Part shown: piece by piece, positions 36,741-44,788 of the stretch
Layout of the letters: the number at the start of each line of letters is the position of its first letter
Position numbering within the stretch: position 1 is the first letter of the stretch
NCBI GenBank assembly: GCA_928722015.1
Contig: CAKMWI010000004.1
Location: 274,624-338,623, forward strand
From: Candidatus Gastranaerophilales bacterium
GTDB lineage: Bacteria > Cyanobacteriota > Vampirovibrionia > Gastranaerophilales > Gastranaerophilaceae
DNA length: 64,000 bases
Direction of reading: 5' to 3'
The notes under the pieces: generated by a model
The model's input: the letters and a program-made list of their open reading frames with translations, nothing else
What the model was told of the DNA's origin: nothing
The model's database searches: none
Position numbers and translations under genes: made by a program

Positions 36741-37661
36741 TTAGGATAAAACTGCTTTAATTGCAGCAATCATAGCATTAGGATTTGCAATGTTTTTCCC
36801 TGCGATATCAAAAGCAGTACCGTGTCCCGGTGATGTTCTTATAATATCAAGCCCTATAGTTGTATTGACGGTATTATCACCTGCAACGGTTTTTATTGGT
36901 ATTAAACCTTGGTCATGGTAGTTTGCAATATAGCAATCAAATTCATCTTTTTCATTTTTTAAATAATGTTCTGCCGCTTTTACAAATAAAGTATCAGCCG
37001 GTAGCGGCATTGTAATATTTATTCCTTTTTTTTGCAGTATTTTTACTGCAGGAATTAGTATATCAATTTCTTCGCGTCCTAAGATTCCATCTTCACCGGC
37101 ATGTGGATTGAATCCGCATAGTGCAAATTTTGGATTTTGTATCCCATAGTATTTATTGAATGTTTTTACTAAATTTTCTATTTTGGTTATTATAATTTCT
37201 TTTGTAAGATGTATATCTTTAATTGCACAATGCCTTGTTAGTAATAATACTCTGAAGTTGTTAGCTACAAAAAGCATTTCTGCAAGTTGATTTCCATGAG
37301 AAAGAAAATTTTGCAGAATTTCTGTTTGTCCGTTAAATTTGTGGCCGGCAAGATAAAGTGCATTTTTAGCAACTGGTGCGGTTACAATTGCTTTAGGTTT
37401 GATTTCGCAGACCTTTTTTAATATCTCAAATGAGAATTCTCCGGCTTCTTTACTAACTTTTCCAGGGCAAATTGCTGATTTTTTATATGGAATTTCAATA
37501 ATTTCATATTTTTTATTTAGTTTTCCATAAAAATCAATAATTTTTTTATTAGTTATAAGTATAATGTTTTCTGTTGGTAAATCCAGCTGGTTTAAGGCTT
37601 TTATTGTAATTTCAGCTCCGATACCATTTGGGTCTCCGGTTGTAATAGCTATTTTGTTCAT
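36741..37661 (-). CDS. pdxA2: PdxA family 4-phospho-D-threonate / 4-hydroxythreonine-4-phosphate dehydrogenase
   Basis: 306 aa, PdxA fold. ITTGDPNGIGAEITIKAL, VTAPVAKNAL, FNGQTEIL, GFNPHAGEDGILGREE, IANYHDQGLIPIKT and RTSPGHGTAFDIAGK are diagnostic, including the metal His residues. PdxA itself serves pyridoxal phosphate synthesis. Because this copy directly follows a DUF1537 kinase gene (4 nt gap), the PdxA2 role, oxidising 4-phospho-D-threonate or -erythronate, is more likely. Last gene of ssb-dtnK-pdxA2. Confidence 0.85.
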   Translation of the reverse strand: MNKIAITTGDPNGIGAEITIKALNQLDLPTENIILITNKKIIDFYGKLNKKYEIIEIPYKKSAICPGKVSKEAGEFSFEILKKVCEIKPKAIVTAPVAKNALYLAGHKFNGQTEILQNFLSHGNQLAEMLFVANNFRVLLLTRHCAIKDIHLTKEIIITKIENLVKTFNKYYGIQNPKFALCGFNPHAGEDGILGREEIDILIPAVKILQKKGINITMPLPADTLFVKAAEHYLKNEKDEFDCYIANYHDQGLIPIKTVAGDNTVNTTIGLDIIRTSPGHGTAFDIAGKNIANPNAMIAAIKAVLS

Positions 37662-37664
37662 ATT

Positions 37665-38984
37665 TTATTCTTCGTGTTTTGTGAGATATTTTAAAATATC
37701 TATAAGAGTGTTGACGCCACCTAGATTTCCAGATTTAGTTATAATCCACTGATTTGAATTTACACTTCTGCTTAACGCAATTGCCGGCACAACTTCATCA
37801 ATAAGCTTTAGTTGGTTTGCGTTAATAATATTACAACATTTATAAGCTGTTTCGCCGCCAAGTGTAATTAGTATTGCTTTTTTTCTATTGAGAACTTCTT
37901 TTGTAAGCTCTGATAAAAAGTCTGTTATAACGTTCGCCAATCCTGATTTTGTCAAGTCAGCTTTTATTGTATCTTCTGCAAAGCCGTCAAAGTTCCTTAT
38001 AAGTTTGGATGTGTGTACTAAAACAATATTATCATTACCCAAATTTGAAACAATTCTATCAACAAGATTTTGTGTAACTCCTGATAAAACCGTATTCATA
38101 TCAAGTTCTATTATAAGGCTATTTTCATCAAATTCATCGCTTTGTTCCAGTTTATCAATTTGGTTTGCAGTAATTTGTGTTGCGCTTCCGGAAACAATAA
38201 ACTTTGGTAATTTTGGTAATTTAACCGGTAATACTTCTTCTTCCTCATTAGGCGGAAACCACTCATTGCTTAAAACCTTTGCAGCAGCCGCAGTCCCTAC
38301 AGGAAGTATATTATAATTTGATTTTTGCATAGCGAGAATAACTTGTTCCAAATCTGTTGTTGATACTGAATCTACAACAATTATTTTTTTCCCGTTTGCT
38401 ATTAAATTATTTAATGCCATTAAAATAGGACCGGCACCATCTAATATTGTTTTTAATTCAATATTGGCAACAAGATTTTCTAACTTAGGACCCAGTTGAG
38501 TTTTTAATAATGTAGGTAAATGAGATTCTGTTATTGGAGAGTAAGGATCTCTTGCCATTTCGGTGCGTTCAATTGGAACACCTCTTAGTAAATGGTATCC
38601 TCCAACTGTTATTCTTCCTTCTTGAGGAAATGCTGGCATGATTATAGCTGCATCTAAATCGAGAATGTCCAAAATGGACATTACTTCTACTGCGATATTA
38701 CCCCTTACTGTTGAATCAATTTTTTTATAGAAAAAGTCCGGATTGATTTTTTCTACAAACAATAGTGTTGCTTCTTTTACTTTTTCAAAAGCTTCTTCAG
38801 GCGGACAATTCCTTGATTCTGTAGATATTGCCCAAGCTTGAGAAATATTGTCTTTAGTTTTTTCAATATGTTTATCTAATAAAATATTTGTGTCTGCGCC
38901 GTTTAATTTAAATTGCAGAGCAGTATCGTTTGCTCCTGTTAAATCATCAGCAATTATTCCAACAATATTAGAGTTCATTATCAT
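37665..38984 (-). CDS. dtnK: Four-carbon acid sugar kinase (DUF1537; D-threonate/erythronate kinase)
   Basis: 439 aa, the usual size. N-terminal VGIIADDLTGANDTALQF, KKIDSTVRGN, IIMPAFPQEGRITVGGYHLLRGVPIERTE, and C-terminal nucleotide-binding FIVSGSATQITANQI, LITLGGETAYKC and GNLGGVNTLIDI. Phosphorylates C4 sugar acids such as D-threonate, whose product the adjacent PdxA2 would oxidise. Starts in a 4-nt ATGA overlap with the ssb stop, so it is translationally coupled to ssb, an odd partner. Confidence 0.88.
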   Translation of the reverse strand: MIMNSNIVGIIADDLTGANDTALQFKLNGADTNILLDKHIEKTKDNISQAWAISTESRNCPPEEAFEKVKEATLLFVEKINPDFFYKKIDSTVRGNIAVEVMSILDILDLDAAIIMPAFPQEGRITVGGYHLLRGVPIERTEMARDPYSPITESHLPTLLKTQLGPKLENLVANIELKTILDGAGPILMALNNLIANGKKIIVVDSVSTTDLEQVILAMQKSNYNILPVGTAAAAKVLSNEWFPPNEEEEVLPVKLPKLPKFIVSGSATQITANQIDKLEQSDEFDENSLIIELDMNTVLSGVTQNLVDRIVSNLGNDNIVLVHTSKLIRNFDGFAEDTIKADLTKSGLANVITDFLSELTKEVLNRKKAILITLGGETAYKCCNIINANQLKLIDEVVPAIALSRSVNSNQWIITKSGNLGGVNTLIDILKYLTKHEE

Positions 38985-39331
38985 AATACAGCTTCTGTTT
39001 CCGCATCTTTCTTAGAACCGAGTAATCTAATTGTATTTGCAACAATGTAGAATGATTCTCGTTCATTATTTGTAACTTTATCAATCCATCGTCTGTTTGC
39101 AATTCTTCCGTCAATAGCAACGAGTCTGCCTTTTTTGACGTATTCTGCAGCAAATTCTGCTTGGTTACCCCAAACTTCTATATTAAACCAATCTGTAACT
39201 TCGGATTTTGTTTTTGTATCCCATCTGTTTACTGCAACAGAAAAGGAAGCTTTTGTTTTTCCGGAGTCGTATGCATTAAAATTTTCTGACGCATCTCTGC
39301 CTACTCTTCCGACAACTGTTACTGTATTCAT
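38981..39331 (-). CDS. ssb: Single-stranded DNA-binding protein (short, no acidic tail)
   Basis: 116 aa. OB-fold with NTVTVVGRVGRDA, FSVAVNRWD, DWFNIEVWGNQAEFAAEYVKKGRLVAIDGRI and TIRLLGSKKD, a cyanobacterial-style SSB. The C-terminus ends at ETEAVL without the acidic DDDIPF-type tip that recruits repair proteins in canonical SSBs. It may be a specialised or accessory SSB. Good GAAAGAGG ribosome binding site. Its stop overlaps the start of the sugar-acid kinase. Confidence 0.9.
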   Translation of the reverse strand: MNTVTVVGRVGRDASENFNAYDSGKTKASFSVAVNRWDTKTKSEVTDWFNIEVWGNQAEFAAEYVKKGRLVAIDGRIANRRWIDKVTNNERESFYIVANTIRLLGSKKDAETEAVL

Positions 39332-39386
39332 ATCTTTTTACCTCTTTCAATGTTACATTATACAAAATATTTGCAGCATGTCCAAA

Positions 39387-40385
39387 TTAATACATTTTGA
39401 CTAATTTTCTAACTTGCAGTAATATTTCTTGAGCTTTTAATCGAGCTTTTTCAGAACCTTCTTTTATGATTTTTTCAACATCTTGCGGATGTGCTTCGTA
39501 GTATTTTCGTTTTTCTCTTATTTCTGAAAGTTGTGAATTTATTTTATCTCCAAGTTGTCTTTTACATTGCGCACAACCTCTAAGCCCTTTTTCACATTCG
39601 CATTTGACAGTTTCTATTTCATCATTATTTCCAAATATTTTCCAATACTTAAATGCAACTTCACATTCATCAGGATGTCCCGGATCATCTTTTCTTAATC
39701 TTGAGCGATCAGTGATTGCTGTCATTACTTTTTTAGATGTAACTTCAGGTGTGTCTGATATTTTAATATCATTATTGAAGGATTTCCCCATTTTATTTCC
39801 ATCGAGTCCGCAAATAAGCGAACAATTATTTAGTAAAGGTTTAGCTTCTTTAAAGAATTCTCCATAAAGATTATTAAATCTTCGTGATATATCTCTGGTT
39901 ATTTCAATATGCGCAACCTGATCTATACCTACAGGAATATAGTCGGCGTTGAACATCATAATATCAGAACTCATCAGGACAGGATATCCCATTAACCCAT
40001 AGTTTATTTGAGAACTTTGTCCTTCTTTTGATTTTAAAATTTTTGCCATATCCTTAAGACAAGGGTCTCTTTCAACCCAGTTTTGCGGTGTAATCATTCC
40101 CAAATAAATGTTCAATTCTGCAATTTCAGGGACTAAAGACTGAACATAAATTACTGATTTTTGAGGATCTATTCCGCAAGCAAGCCAGTCCATAATTACA
40201 TCTAAAGTGTTTTGTTTTAAATCTTCTGTTTTATCGTATTTTGTAGTCAGAGCATGCCAGTCTGCAGCAAAAAAATAACAGTCATACTTATCTTGCAGTT
40301 CTACCCAGTTTTGTATAACTCCTAAATAATGTCCTAAATGAAGTTTTCCTGTGGGTCTCATGCCTGATACAATTGTTTGTTTCAT
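39387..40385 (-). CDS. trpS: Tryptophanyl-tRNA synthetase with predicted [4Fe-4S] motif
   Basis: 332 aa class I synthetase. HIGH is PTGKLHLGHYLG (11-22), and KMSKS is NKMGKSFNN (197-205). Before the C-terminal domain it has Cys241, Cys264, Cys271 and Cys274, spaced C-x22-C-x6-C-x2-C, the pattern associated with the iron-sulfur cluster of Thermotoga maritima TrpRS; Cys262 is an extra cysteine. The cluster is thought to help anticodon recognition. Charges tRNA-Trp. AAAGGA ribosome binding site. Monocistronic by spacing. Confidence 0.95.
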   Translation of the reverse strand: MKQTIVSGMRPTGKLHLGHYLGVIQNWVELQDKYDCYFFAADWHALTTKYDKTEDLKQNTLDVIMDWLACGIDPQKSVIYVQSLVPEIAELNIYLGMITPQNWVERDPCLKDMAKILKSKEGQSSQINYGLMGYPVLMSSDIMMFNADYIPVGIDQVAHIEITRDISRRFNNLYGEFFKEAKPLLNNCSLICGLDGNKMGKSFNNDIKISDTPEVTSKKVMTAITDRSRLRKDDPGHPDECEVAFKYWKIFGNNDEIETVKCECEKGLRGCAQCKRQLGDKINSQLSEIREKRKYYEAHPQDVEKIIKEGSEKARLKAQEILLQVRKLVKMY

Positions 40386-40483
40386 AAAAAATCCTTTCTA
40401 TAACTGAAGTAATTATATAACAAACAGTTTATACATAGTTGATAATTACTAAATTATTTACATAAAGATTTTATGAGAATTGT

Positions 40484-41248
40484 TTATGCAATGTAAAATA
40501 TTAGATTTATTAAAAAATCTGCAACCAGCATATAAATTGTTGATAATATAGCAGCTTGAGTAGTGGAAGTACCTACTTCTTTGGCGCCTCCACGAGTTTC
40601 ATATCCTTTTGTTGCACAAACAAGTGCAATTAGAGCTCCAAAAATACAAGCTTTTAGAAGACTTATGTAAATATCTTTTGTTGCGAGCCAAGCCCAAACG
40701 GATGCAACATATCTTGCCGGATTTAAATTTATTGTTCCAAGTGAAACAAACATTCCACCCATAATTCCAACAAATTCTGCAATTAAAACAACCATTGGTA
40801 CAGTTATTGCAGATGCAATAATTCGTGGTGTAAAGTAGTATCCTACAGGATTTATTTTTAATGTTTTAATTGCGTCAACTTGAGATGTTACTTGCATATT
40901 TGCTATCTCAGCTGAAATAGCGGTTCCGGCTCTGGCTCCTATTGCTAAAGCAACAAATCCAGGGGCAATTTCTCTAATCATGACAATTGCAATGGTTCCT
41001 CCGATATAGGATTCTGCGCCTGTCATTAGAAATTCTTTTGATACTTGTATTGCAATAACTGCAGCAGAAATAAATGCAATAACCAGAGATATTGGCAGTG
41101 AATCATAGCTTATATTGGCAGCTTGTGAAACAATTCTTCTGAAACGTATATTGCCACCAAATGCGTATTTGAAACATTCTATTAAGTTTTGGACGCATAA
41201 GCCTAAGAATTTAATCAAGTTTTCTAGCCCTTTTATATTTTTTTTCAA
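40484..41248 (-). CDS. mlaE: MlaE-type ABC lipid transporter permease
   Basis: 254 aa, five or six membrane helices. PISLVIAFISAAVIAIQVSKE, MIREIAPGFVALAIGARAGTAISAEIANM (the family hallmark), QVDAIKTLKINPVGYYFTPRI and YETRGGAKEVG are diagnostic. MlaE moves phospholipids between inner membrane and periplasmic carriers together with MlaF and MlaD, which are not adjacent. The start is a TTG at 41248 with no clear Shine-Dalgarno sequence, sitting in the loop of a 9-bp inverted repeat. An MlaA-like protein is encoded at 54.3 kb. Confidence 0.9.
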   Translation of the reverse strand: MKKNIKGLENLIKFLGLCVQNLIECFKYAFGGNIRFRRIVSQAANISYDSLPISLVIAFISAAVIAIQVSKEFLMTGAESYIGGTIAIVMIREIAPGFVALAIGARAGTAISAEIANMQVTSQVDAIKTLKINPVGYYFTPRIIASAITVPMVVLIAEFVGIMGGMFVSLGTINLNPARYVASVWAWLATKDIYISLLKACIFGALIALVCATKGYETRGGAKEVGTSTTQAAILSTIYMLVADFLINLIFYIA

Positions 41249-41278
41249 TATATCATAAAAATTTTTACCGGGCTAGAA
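41222..41278 (-). promoter_or_regulatory. Inverted repeat enclosing the mlaE start codon
   Basis: 9-bp perfect repeats at 41222-41230 and 41270-41278 could pair in the mlaE mRNA with the TTG start in a 39-nt loop. One arm lies in the coding region. It may tune initiation at this weak start; not proven. Confidence 0.35.
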
Positions 41279-41289
41279 TAACGAAGTTG

Positions 41290-41976
41290 TTATTTTTTAT
41301 TTTGTTTTAATTTTTCCTTATCAACAGATGCTATAAATTTTATTGCCTCGTTAGACGGAATTGCAAATCCAATACCAATATTTGAGATATTGTGATCCGG
41401 ATTGTAAATAGATTGACTTATACCTATTACTTCTCCTGTGGTATTTAATAATGGACCGCCGGAACATCCAGGGTTTATGGCTGCATCAGTTTGAAATCTG
41501 TTTTTTACATAATCTATCCTTGAGATTATACCTTGGGTTAATGTATTTGAGAATCCGAAAGGATTGCCTATTGTTAGGACTCTTTGTCCAACTTTTACTT
41601 CTTCAGAGTCTCCAAATGATACTACCTGTAGCGGTTTCTTAGGCTCAATTTTTACAAGTGCAAGGTCTTTATTTTTTCCCATTTGGGCAATAAATTTAGC
41701 TTTATAGGTCTGTCCGTTAAAAGTGGTTACCTCTATAGAAGAGGCTTTATCAACAACGTGAGAACCTGTTAATATCAAACCGTCTTGTGTTACTATACAT
41801 CCTGTCCCGGCAGAAACTCCATCCGGAACTTGTGCATCTATAGCTACAATAGCAGGACTTATTTTTTCATAAACACTTATATTTATTTGTTCATCAGGTG
41901 CATAACTAGGTTGAGCTATTGTGCAACCTGTTCCTAATAAAAAAATGAAAATAATTAAAAATACATTTTTTCTCAT
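41290..41976 (-). CDS. Trypsin-like (HtrA-type) serine protease lipoprotein without PDZ
   Basis: 228 aa. Lipoprotein signal with lipobox LGTGC (Cys18). Catalytic triad: His in LTGSHVVDKA, Asp in KNKDLALVKI, Ser in NPGCSGGPLLN (GCSGGP instead of the usual GNSGGP). LTIGNPFGFSNTLTQGIIS is typical of DegP/HhoA. No PDZ domain: the protein ends about 35 residues after the final strand. Probably a periplasmic, membrane-tethered quality-control protease. GAGG ribosome binding site. Confidence 0.9.
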   Translation of the reverse strand: MRKNVFLIIFIFLLGTGCTIAQPSYAPDEQINISVYEKISPAIVAIDAQVPDGVSAGTGCIVTQDGLILTGSHVVDKASSIEVTTFNGQTYKAKFIAQMGKNKDLALVKIEPKKPLQVVSFGDSEEVKVGQRVLTIGNPFGFSNTLTQGIISRIDYVKNRFQTDAAINPGCSGGPLLNTTGEVIGISQSIYNPDHNISNIGIGFAIPSNEAIKFIASVDKEKLKQNKK

Positions 41977-42055
41977 TTCAACCTCTTTACCTTTAAATTA
42001 TTTTGGTCATTGTATTGAAATGGTATTCTCTTTCCTGTGGATTTTTGGTTAGTTC

Positions 42056-42084
42056 TTGAAAATATTAAAATTTTAATGTATAAT
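42056..42084 (+). promoter_or_regulatory. Promoter of ycf23-like gene
   Basis: TTGAAA (42056-42061), 17 nt spacer, TATAAT (42079-42084). The leader of about 38 nt ends in AAGGAG before the ATG at 42129. Confidence 0.7.
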
Positions 42085-42128
42085 TCAGAAGACAATATGT
42101 CCACAATATTAATGTTAAGGAGAAATTT

Positions 42129-42887
42129 ATGGCAAGAATTGATTTATTTAAACATCATTTAGATGAAAAACGCGCAGTAAAAATTATTGCTGGTATAGAT
42201 AATTTTGATATTGATAATATTAAAAAAGTTGTATCTTCAGCTGAAAAAGCAAAGGCTTCTGCTGTTGATATCTGTGCAAGAGAAGATATAATCAGAGAAG
42301 TTCGTTCAATGACTGATTTACCTTTATTTGTGTCTTCAATTGTCCCATCTGAATTAGTTAGAGCTGTTGAACTTGGTGCAGACGCTATTGAGCTTGGAAA
42401 TTTTGATGTTTTATACAAAAAAGGTACATCTTTTTCTGCAGCAGATGTTTTATCTTTAGTTGAAGAAACTAAGGCCTTGTTAGGCGATAGAGAAATATTT
42501 TTCTCTGTAACTATACCTGGTGAAATTTCAACTGCTGACCAGATTGAATTAGCTATAAAACTTGAAGCTCTTGGTGTAGATTTGATTCAAACCGAAGGAC
42601 ATTATTCTTCTTCTGTTGAATTAACAGGTGCAAGAGCTTTAATTGATAGAGCTGAATTAACTATTTCTAATACAATTGAACTTGTAAGAAATGTGGAATT
42701 ACCAATTATGACAGCTACAGGTATTAACCCTACAACTGCTCCGTTTGCATTTGCGGCAGGTGCAAGTGCTGTTGGTTGCGGTTCTTGTGTTAATAAATTA
42801 TCTTCTGATTTAGCAATGGTTGCTACAATTTCTTCTTTGGTAGAAATTGCTGAAAAAAATGCTGTGAAAATTGCAGAATTAGTGTAA
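42129..42887 (+). CDS. ycf23: Ycf23/DUF561 family TIM-barrel protein
   Basis: 252 aa, the size of cyanobacterial and plastid Ycf23. Strong pattern match: KIIAGIDNFDIDNIKKVVSSAE, SAVDICA, SSIVPSELVRAVELGADAIELGNFDVLY, VTIPGEIS, GVDLIQTEGHYSS, TATGINPTTAPFAFAAGASAVGCGSCVNKL. A TIM-barrel phosphate-binding-type fold. Its function is not firmly known even in cyanobacteria. Here it has its own promoter, an AAGGAG ribosome binding site and a strong terminator, so it is monocistronic and probably well expressed. It is the best phylogenetic marker in the window. Confidence 0.9.
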   Translation: MARIDLFKHHLDEKRAVKIIAGIDNFDIDNIKKVVSSAEKAKASAVDICAREDIIREVRSMTDLPLFVSSIVPSELVRAVELGADAIELGNFDVLYKKGTSFSAADVLSLVEETKALLGDREIFFSVTIPGEISTADQIELAIKLEALGVDLIQTEGHYSSSVELTGARALIDRAELTISNTIELVRNVELPIMTATGINPTTAPFAFAAGASAVGCGSCVNKLSSDLAMVATISSLVEIAEKNAVKIAELV

Positions 42888-42910
42888 TAACTGATTAAAA
42901 TTAAAATAAT

Positions 42911-42944
42911 AAAAACGCAGGTAATAAACATTACCTGCGTTTTT
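42911..42944 (+). terminator. Rho-independent terminator of ycf23
   Basis: 15-bp stem aaaaacgcaggtaat / attacctgcgttttt, 4-nt loop, followed by T-rich sequence. Confidence 0.92.
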
Positions 42945-43188
42945 ATTAATAATGATATTTTTCATAAAAAAAAGACCTTGTTATTATAATCAAGGCCTAT
43001 CCGTTTAAATAAGAAGAGAGAGCTTTATATATTTATATAAAGTATCCTGAATTTTAAAAATTGCTAAATTTGTAATAGTAAATTTACAAATCTTAATATT
43101 GATTTGTAAATAAGACTTTAATATTAAGTTTTGTCTAATTTTTTATTTGTGTTAAACTTAGGTTATAAATGTTTAAGAGAGTTGATGT
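42945..43188. other. AT-rich intergenic region with nested inverted repeats
   Basis: No gene is seen. Contains an imperfect ccttg...caagg hairpin with an A-run (about 42965-42995) and overlapping short inverted repeats built from atttgtaa/ttacaaat and acaaatc/gatttgt (about 43070-43115). A weak TGTTAAACT element and aagagag ribosome binding site near 43150-43180 probably serve the heptose kinase gene. Confidence 0.5.
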
Positions 43189-44193
43189 ATGAATATAAAC
43201 AAAGAAAAACTTATTTCCTGTATAAAAACAATATCTCGACCAAGAGTTCTTGTTGTTGGAGATTTAGCTTTAGATGAAATGATATACGGGGATGCGGAAA
43301 GAATTTCTAGAGAGGCTCCTGTTCTTATTTTGCAGCATACAAAAACAAAACTTATTTTGGGCGGAGCTTCAAATGCAGCACATAATGTTGCAACTCTAAA
43401 TAATGGTAAAGTCGGTGTTATTGGGGTATCTGGTGATGATTATTATTCTGAACTGTTATTTGATACATTCAATAATGCAAATATTGATTGCTCGCAGATT
43501 GTTAGGGATAAATCCAGAAAAACTATTGTTAAAACAAGAATTTCTGGTTCTATAACTACATCTATTACTCAGCAAATTGTGCGTGTTGATAGGCAGTCAA
43601 AAGGACCTATTTCCTCAGAAACTGAGGAAAATATTATTCGAAATATTAAAAAATCATTACCGGATTATGATGCAGTAATTTTGTCAAATTATCATATTGG
43701 GACTCTAACAGATAGAATTATAAGTTATACTACAGAGCTGGCCAATCAACTTGGAAAAATAGTTGTTGTTGATGCTCAGAAAGATTTGGATATATATAAA
43801 AATGTTACTTCTATGACTCCAAATCTTCCAGACACGGAGAAGTCTGTTGGTTTTAAAATAGAATCTGAAAAAGATTTGAAACTTGCCGGAGCAAAATTGT
43901 TAAATGAAACAAATGCAAAGGCTGTATTAATCACGTGTGGAGCTGATGGTATGTTTGTTGCAGAACCTCATGATGAATATACAAAAATTCCGGTATTTAA
44001 CAAGTCTGAAGTTTTTGATGTTACTGGTGCGGGAGATACTGTTACTGCAGTTTATTCATTGGCTTTAGCAGCAGGAATCGATCCTGTTTATTCGGCTATA
44101 ATAGGAAATGTAGCTGCAAGTATTGTTATTAGACAATTTGGTTGTGCTACAACAACGGTAGAAGAACTTTTGTCTGCTGTTGAAAAATTATAG
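43189..44193 (+). CDS. hldA: D-glycero-beta-D-manno-heptose-7-phosphate kinase (RfaE/HldE kinase domain)
   Basis: 334 aa, PfkB-type ribokinase fold corresponding to the kinase half of HldE, without the cytidylyltransferase domain. RVLVVGDLALDEMIYGDAERISREAPVLIL, LGGASNAAHNVATL, IVRVDRQSKG, SMTPNLPDTE and DVTGAGDTVTAVYSLALAAG (catalytic Asp in GAGD) are characteristic. Phosphorylates heptose-7-phosphate for LPS inner-core heptose. Start of a plus-strand group with DUF4330 and an O-antigen ligase-like gene. Confidence 0.9.
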   Translation: MNINKEKLISCIKTISRPRVLVVGDLALDEMIYGDAERISREAPVLILQHTKTKLILGGASNAAHNVATLNNGKVGVIGVSGDDYYSELLFDTFNNANIDCSQIVRDKSRKTIVKTRISGSITTSITQQIVRVDRQSKGPISSETEENIIRNIKKSLPDYDAVILSNYHIGTLTDRIISYTTELANQLGKIVVVDAQKDLDIYKNVTSMTPNLPDTEKSVGFKIESEKDLKLAGAKLLNETNAKAVLITCGADGMFVAEPHDEYTKIPVFNKSEVFDVTGAGDTVTAVYSLALAAGIDPVYSAIIGNVAASIVIRQFGCATTTVEELLSAVEKL

Positions 44194-44218
44194 AGATTAA
44201 TTTAAAGGAGATTTTTAT

Positions 44219-44788
44219 ATGGAAAAATTGAAAGAACTTGTAAGCAAAATCAAGATAGTTGATTTTATTATAGTTGCTTTTGTAATTATTGCTTTATGTG
44301 TTGGTTTTTATACGTATAAAGGCTATAGACAAACAGCAGATAAGCAAATTGAAGCTACATCAAAAGTAGTTTTTAAAGTTTATATGAGGGGGGTAACTTT
44401 TTCTGGAGAAAAAATTCCAATTGTTAAAGGTGATAAAACATTTATTAGTATTAGAAATGTTCCATATTCAGATTTAGATATTGTCGATGTAAAAGCTGAT
44501 AGACGGAAAATAGTTCTTCCTACCTTGAATTCAAAAAAGGTTGTTATTGTCGTAGAAGATGTTTCTCAACCTGATTTGTATGATGTTGTAGTTACATTAA
44601 CGGATACTGCTAAGATTACTAAAGACGGTGCAGTAGTTGGTGGAAATAAGATTAAAATGGGTTTGCCTATTACCTTAGAAGGTCCAAATTATAAATTTAC
44701 AGGTTCAGTTTCTGATATTAAGATTGTCGACGCAGTTGATGATGAAGCTATAAATAAAGATATGAATACTACAGATGATGTTCAATAA
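44219..44788 (+). CDS. DUF4330 family membrane-anchored protein
   Basis: 189 aa. One N-terminal membrane helix (about 16-33, IVDFIIVAFVIIALCVGFY) and a periplasmic beta-rich domain of about 150 residues with KVVFKVYMRGV, VDVKAD and IKMGLPITLEGPNYKFTGSV, the DUF4330 pattern. The role in the family is unknown. Between heptose kinase and the O-antigen ligase-like gene, so an LPS or envelope-export role is plausible. AAAGGAGA ribosome binding site; 3' end overlaps the next gene by 14 nt. Confidence 0.75.
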   Translation: MEKLKELVSKIKIVDFIIVAFVIIALCVGFYTYKGYRQTADKQIEATSKVVFKVYMRGVTFSGEKIPIVKGDKTFISIRNVPYSDLDIVDVKADRRKIVLPTLNSKKVVIVVEDVSQPDLYDVVVTLTDTAKITKDGAVVGGNKIKMGLPITLEGPNYKFTGSVSDIKIVDAVDDEAINKDMNTTDDVQ

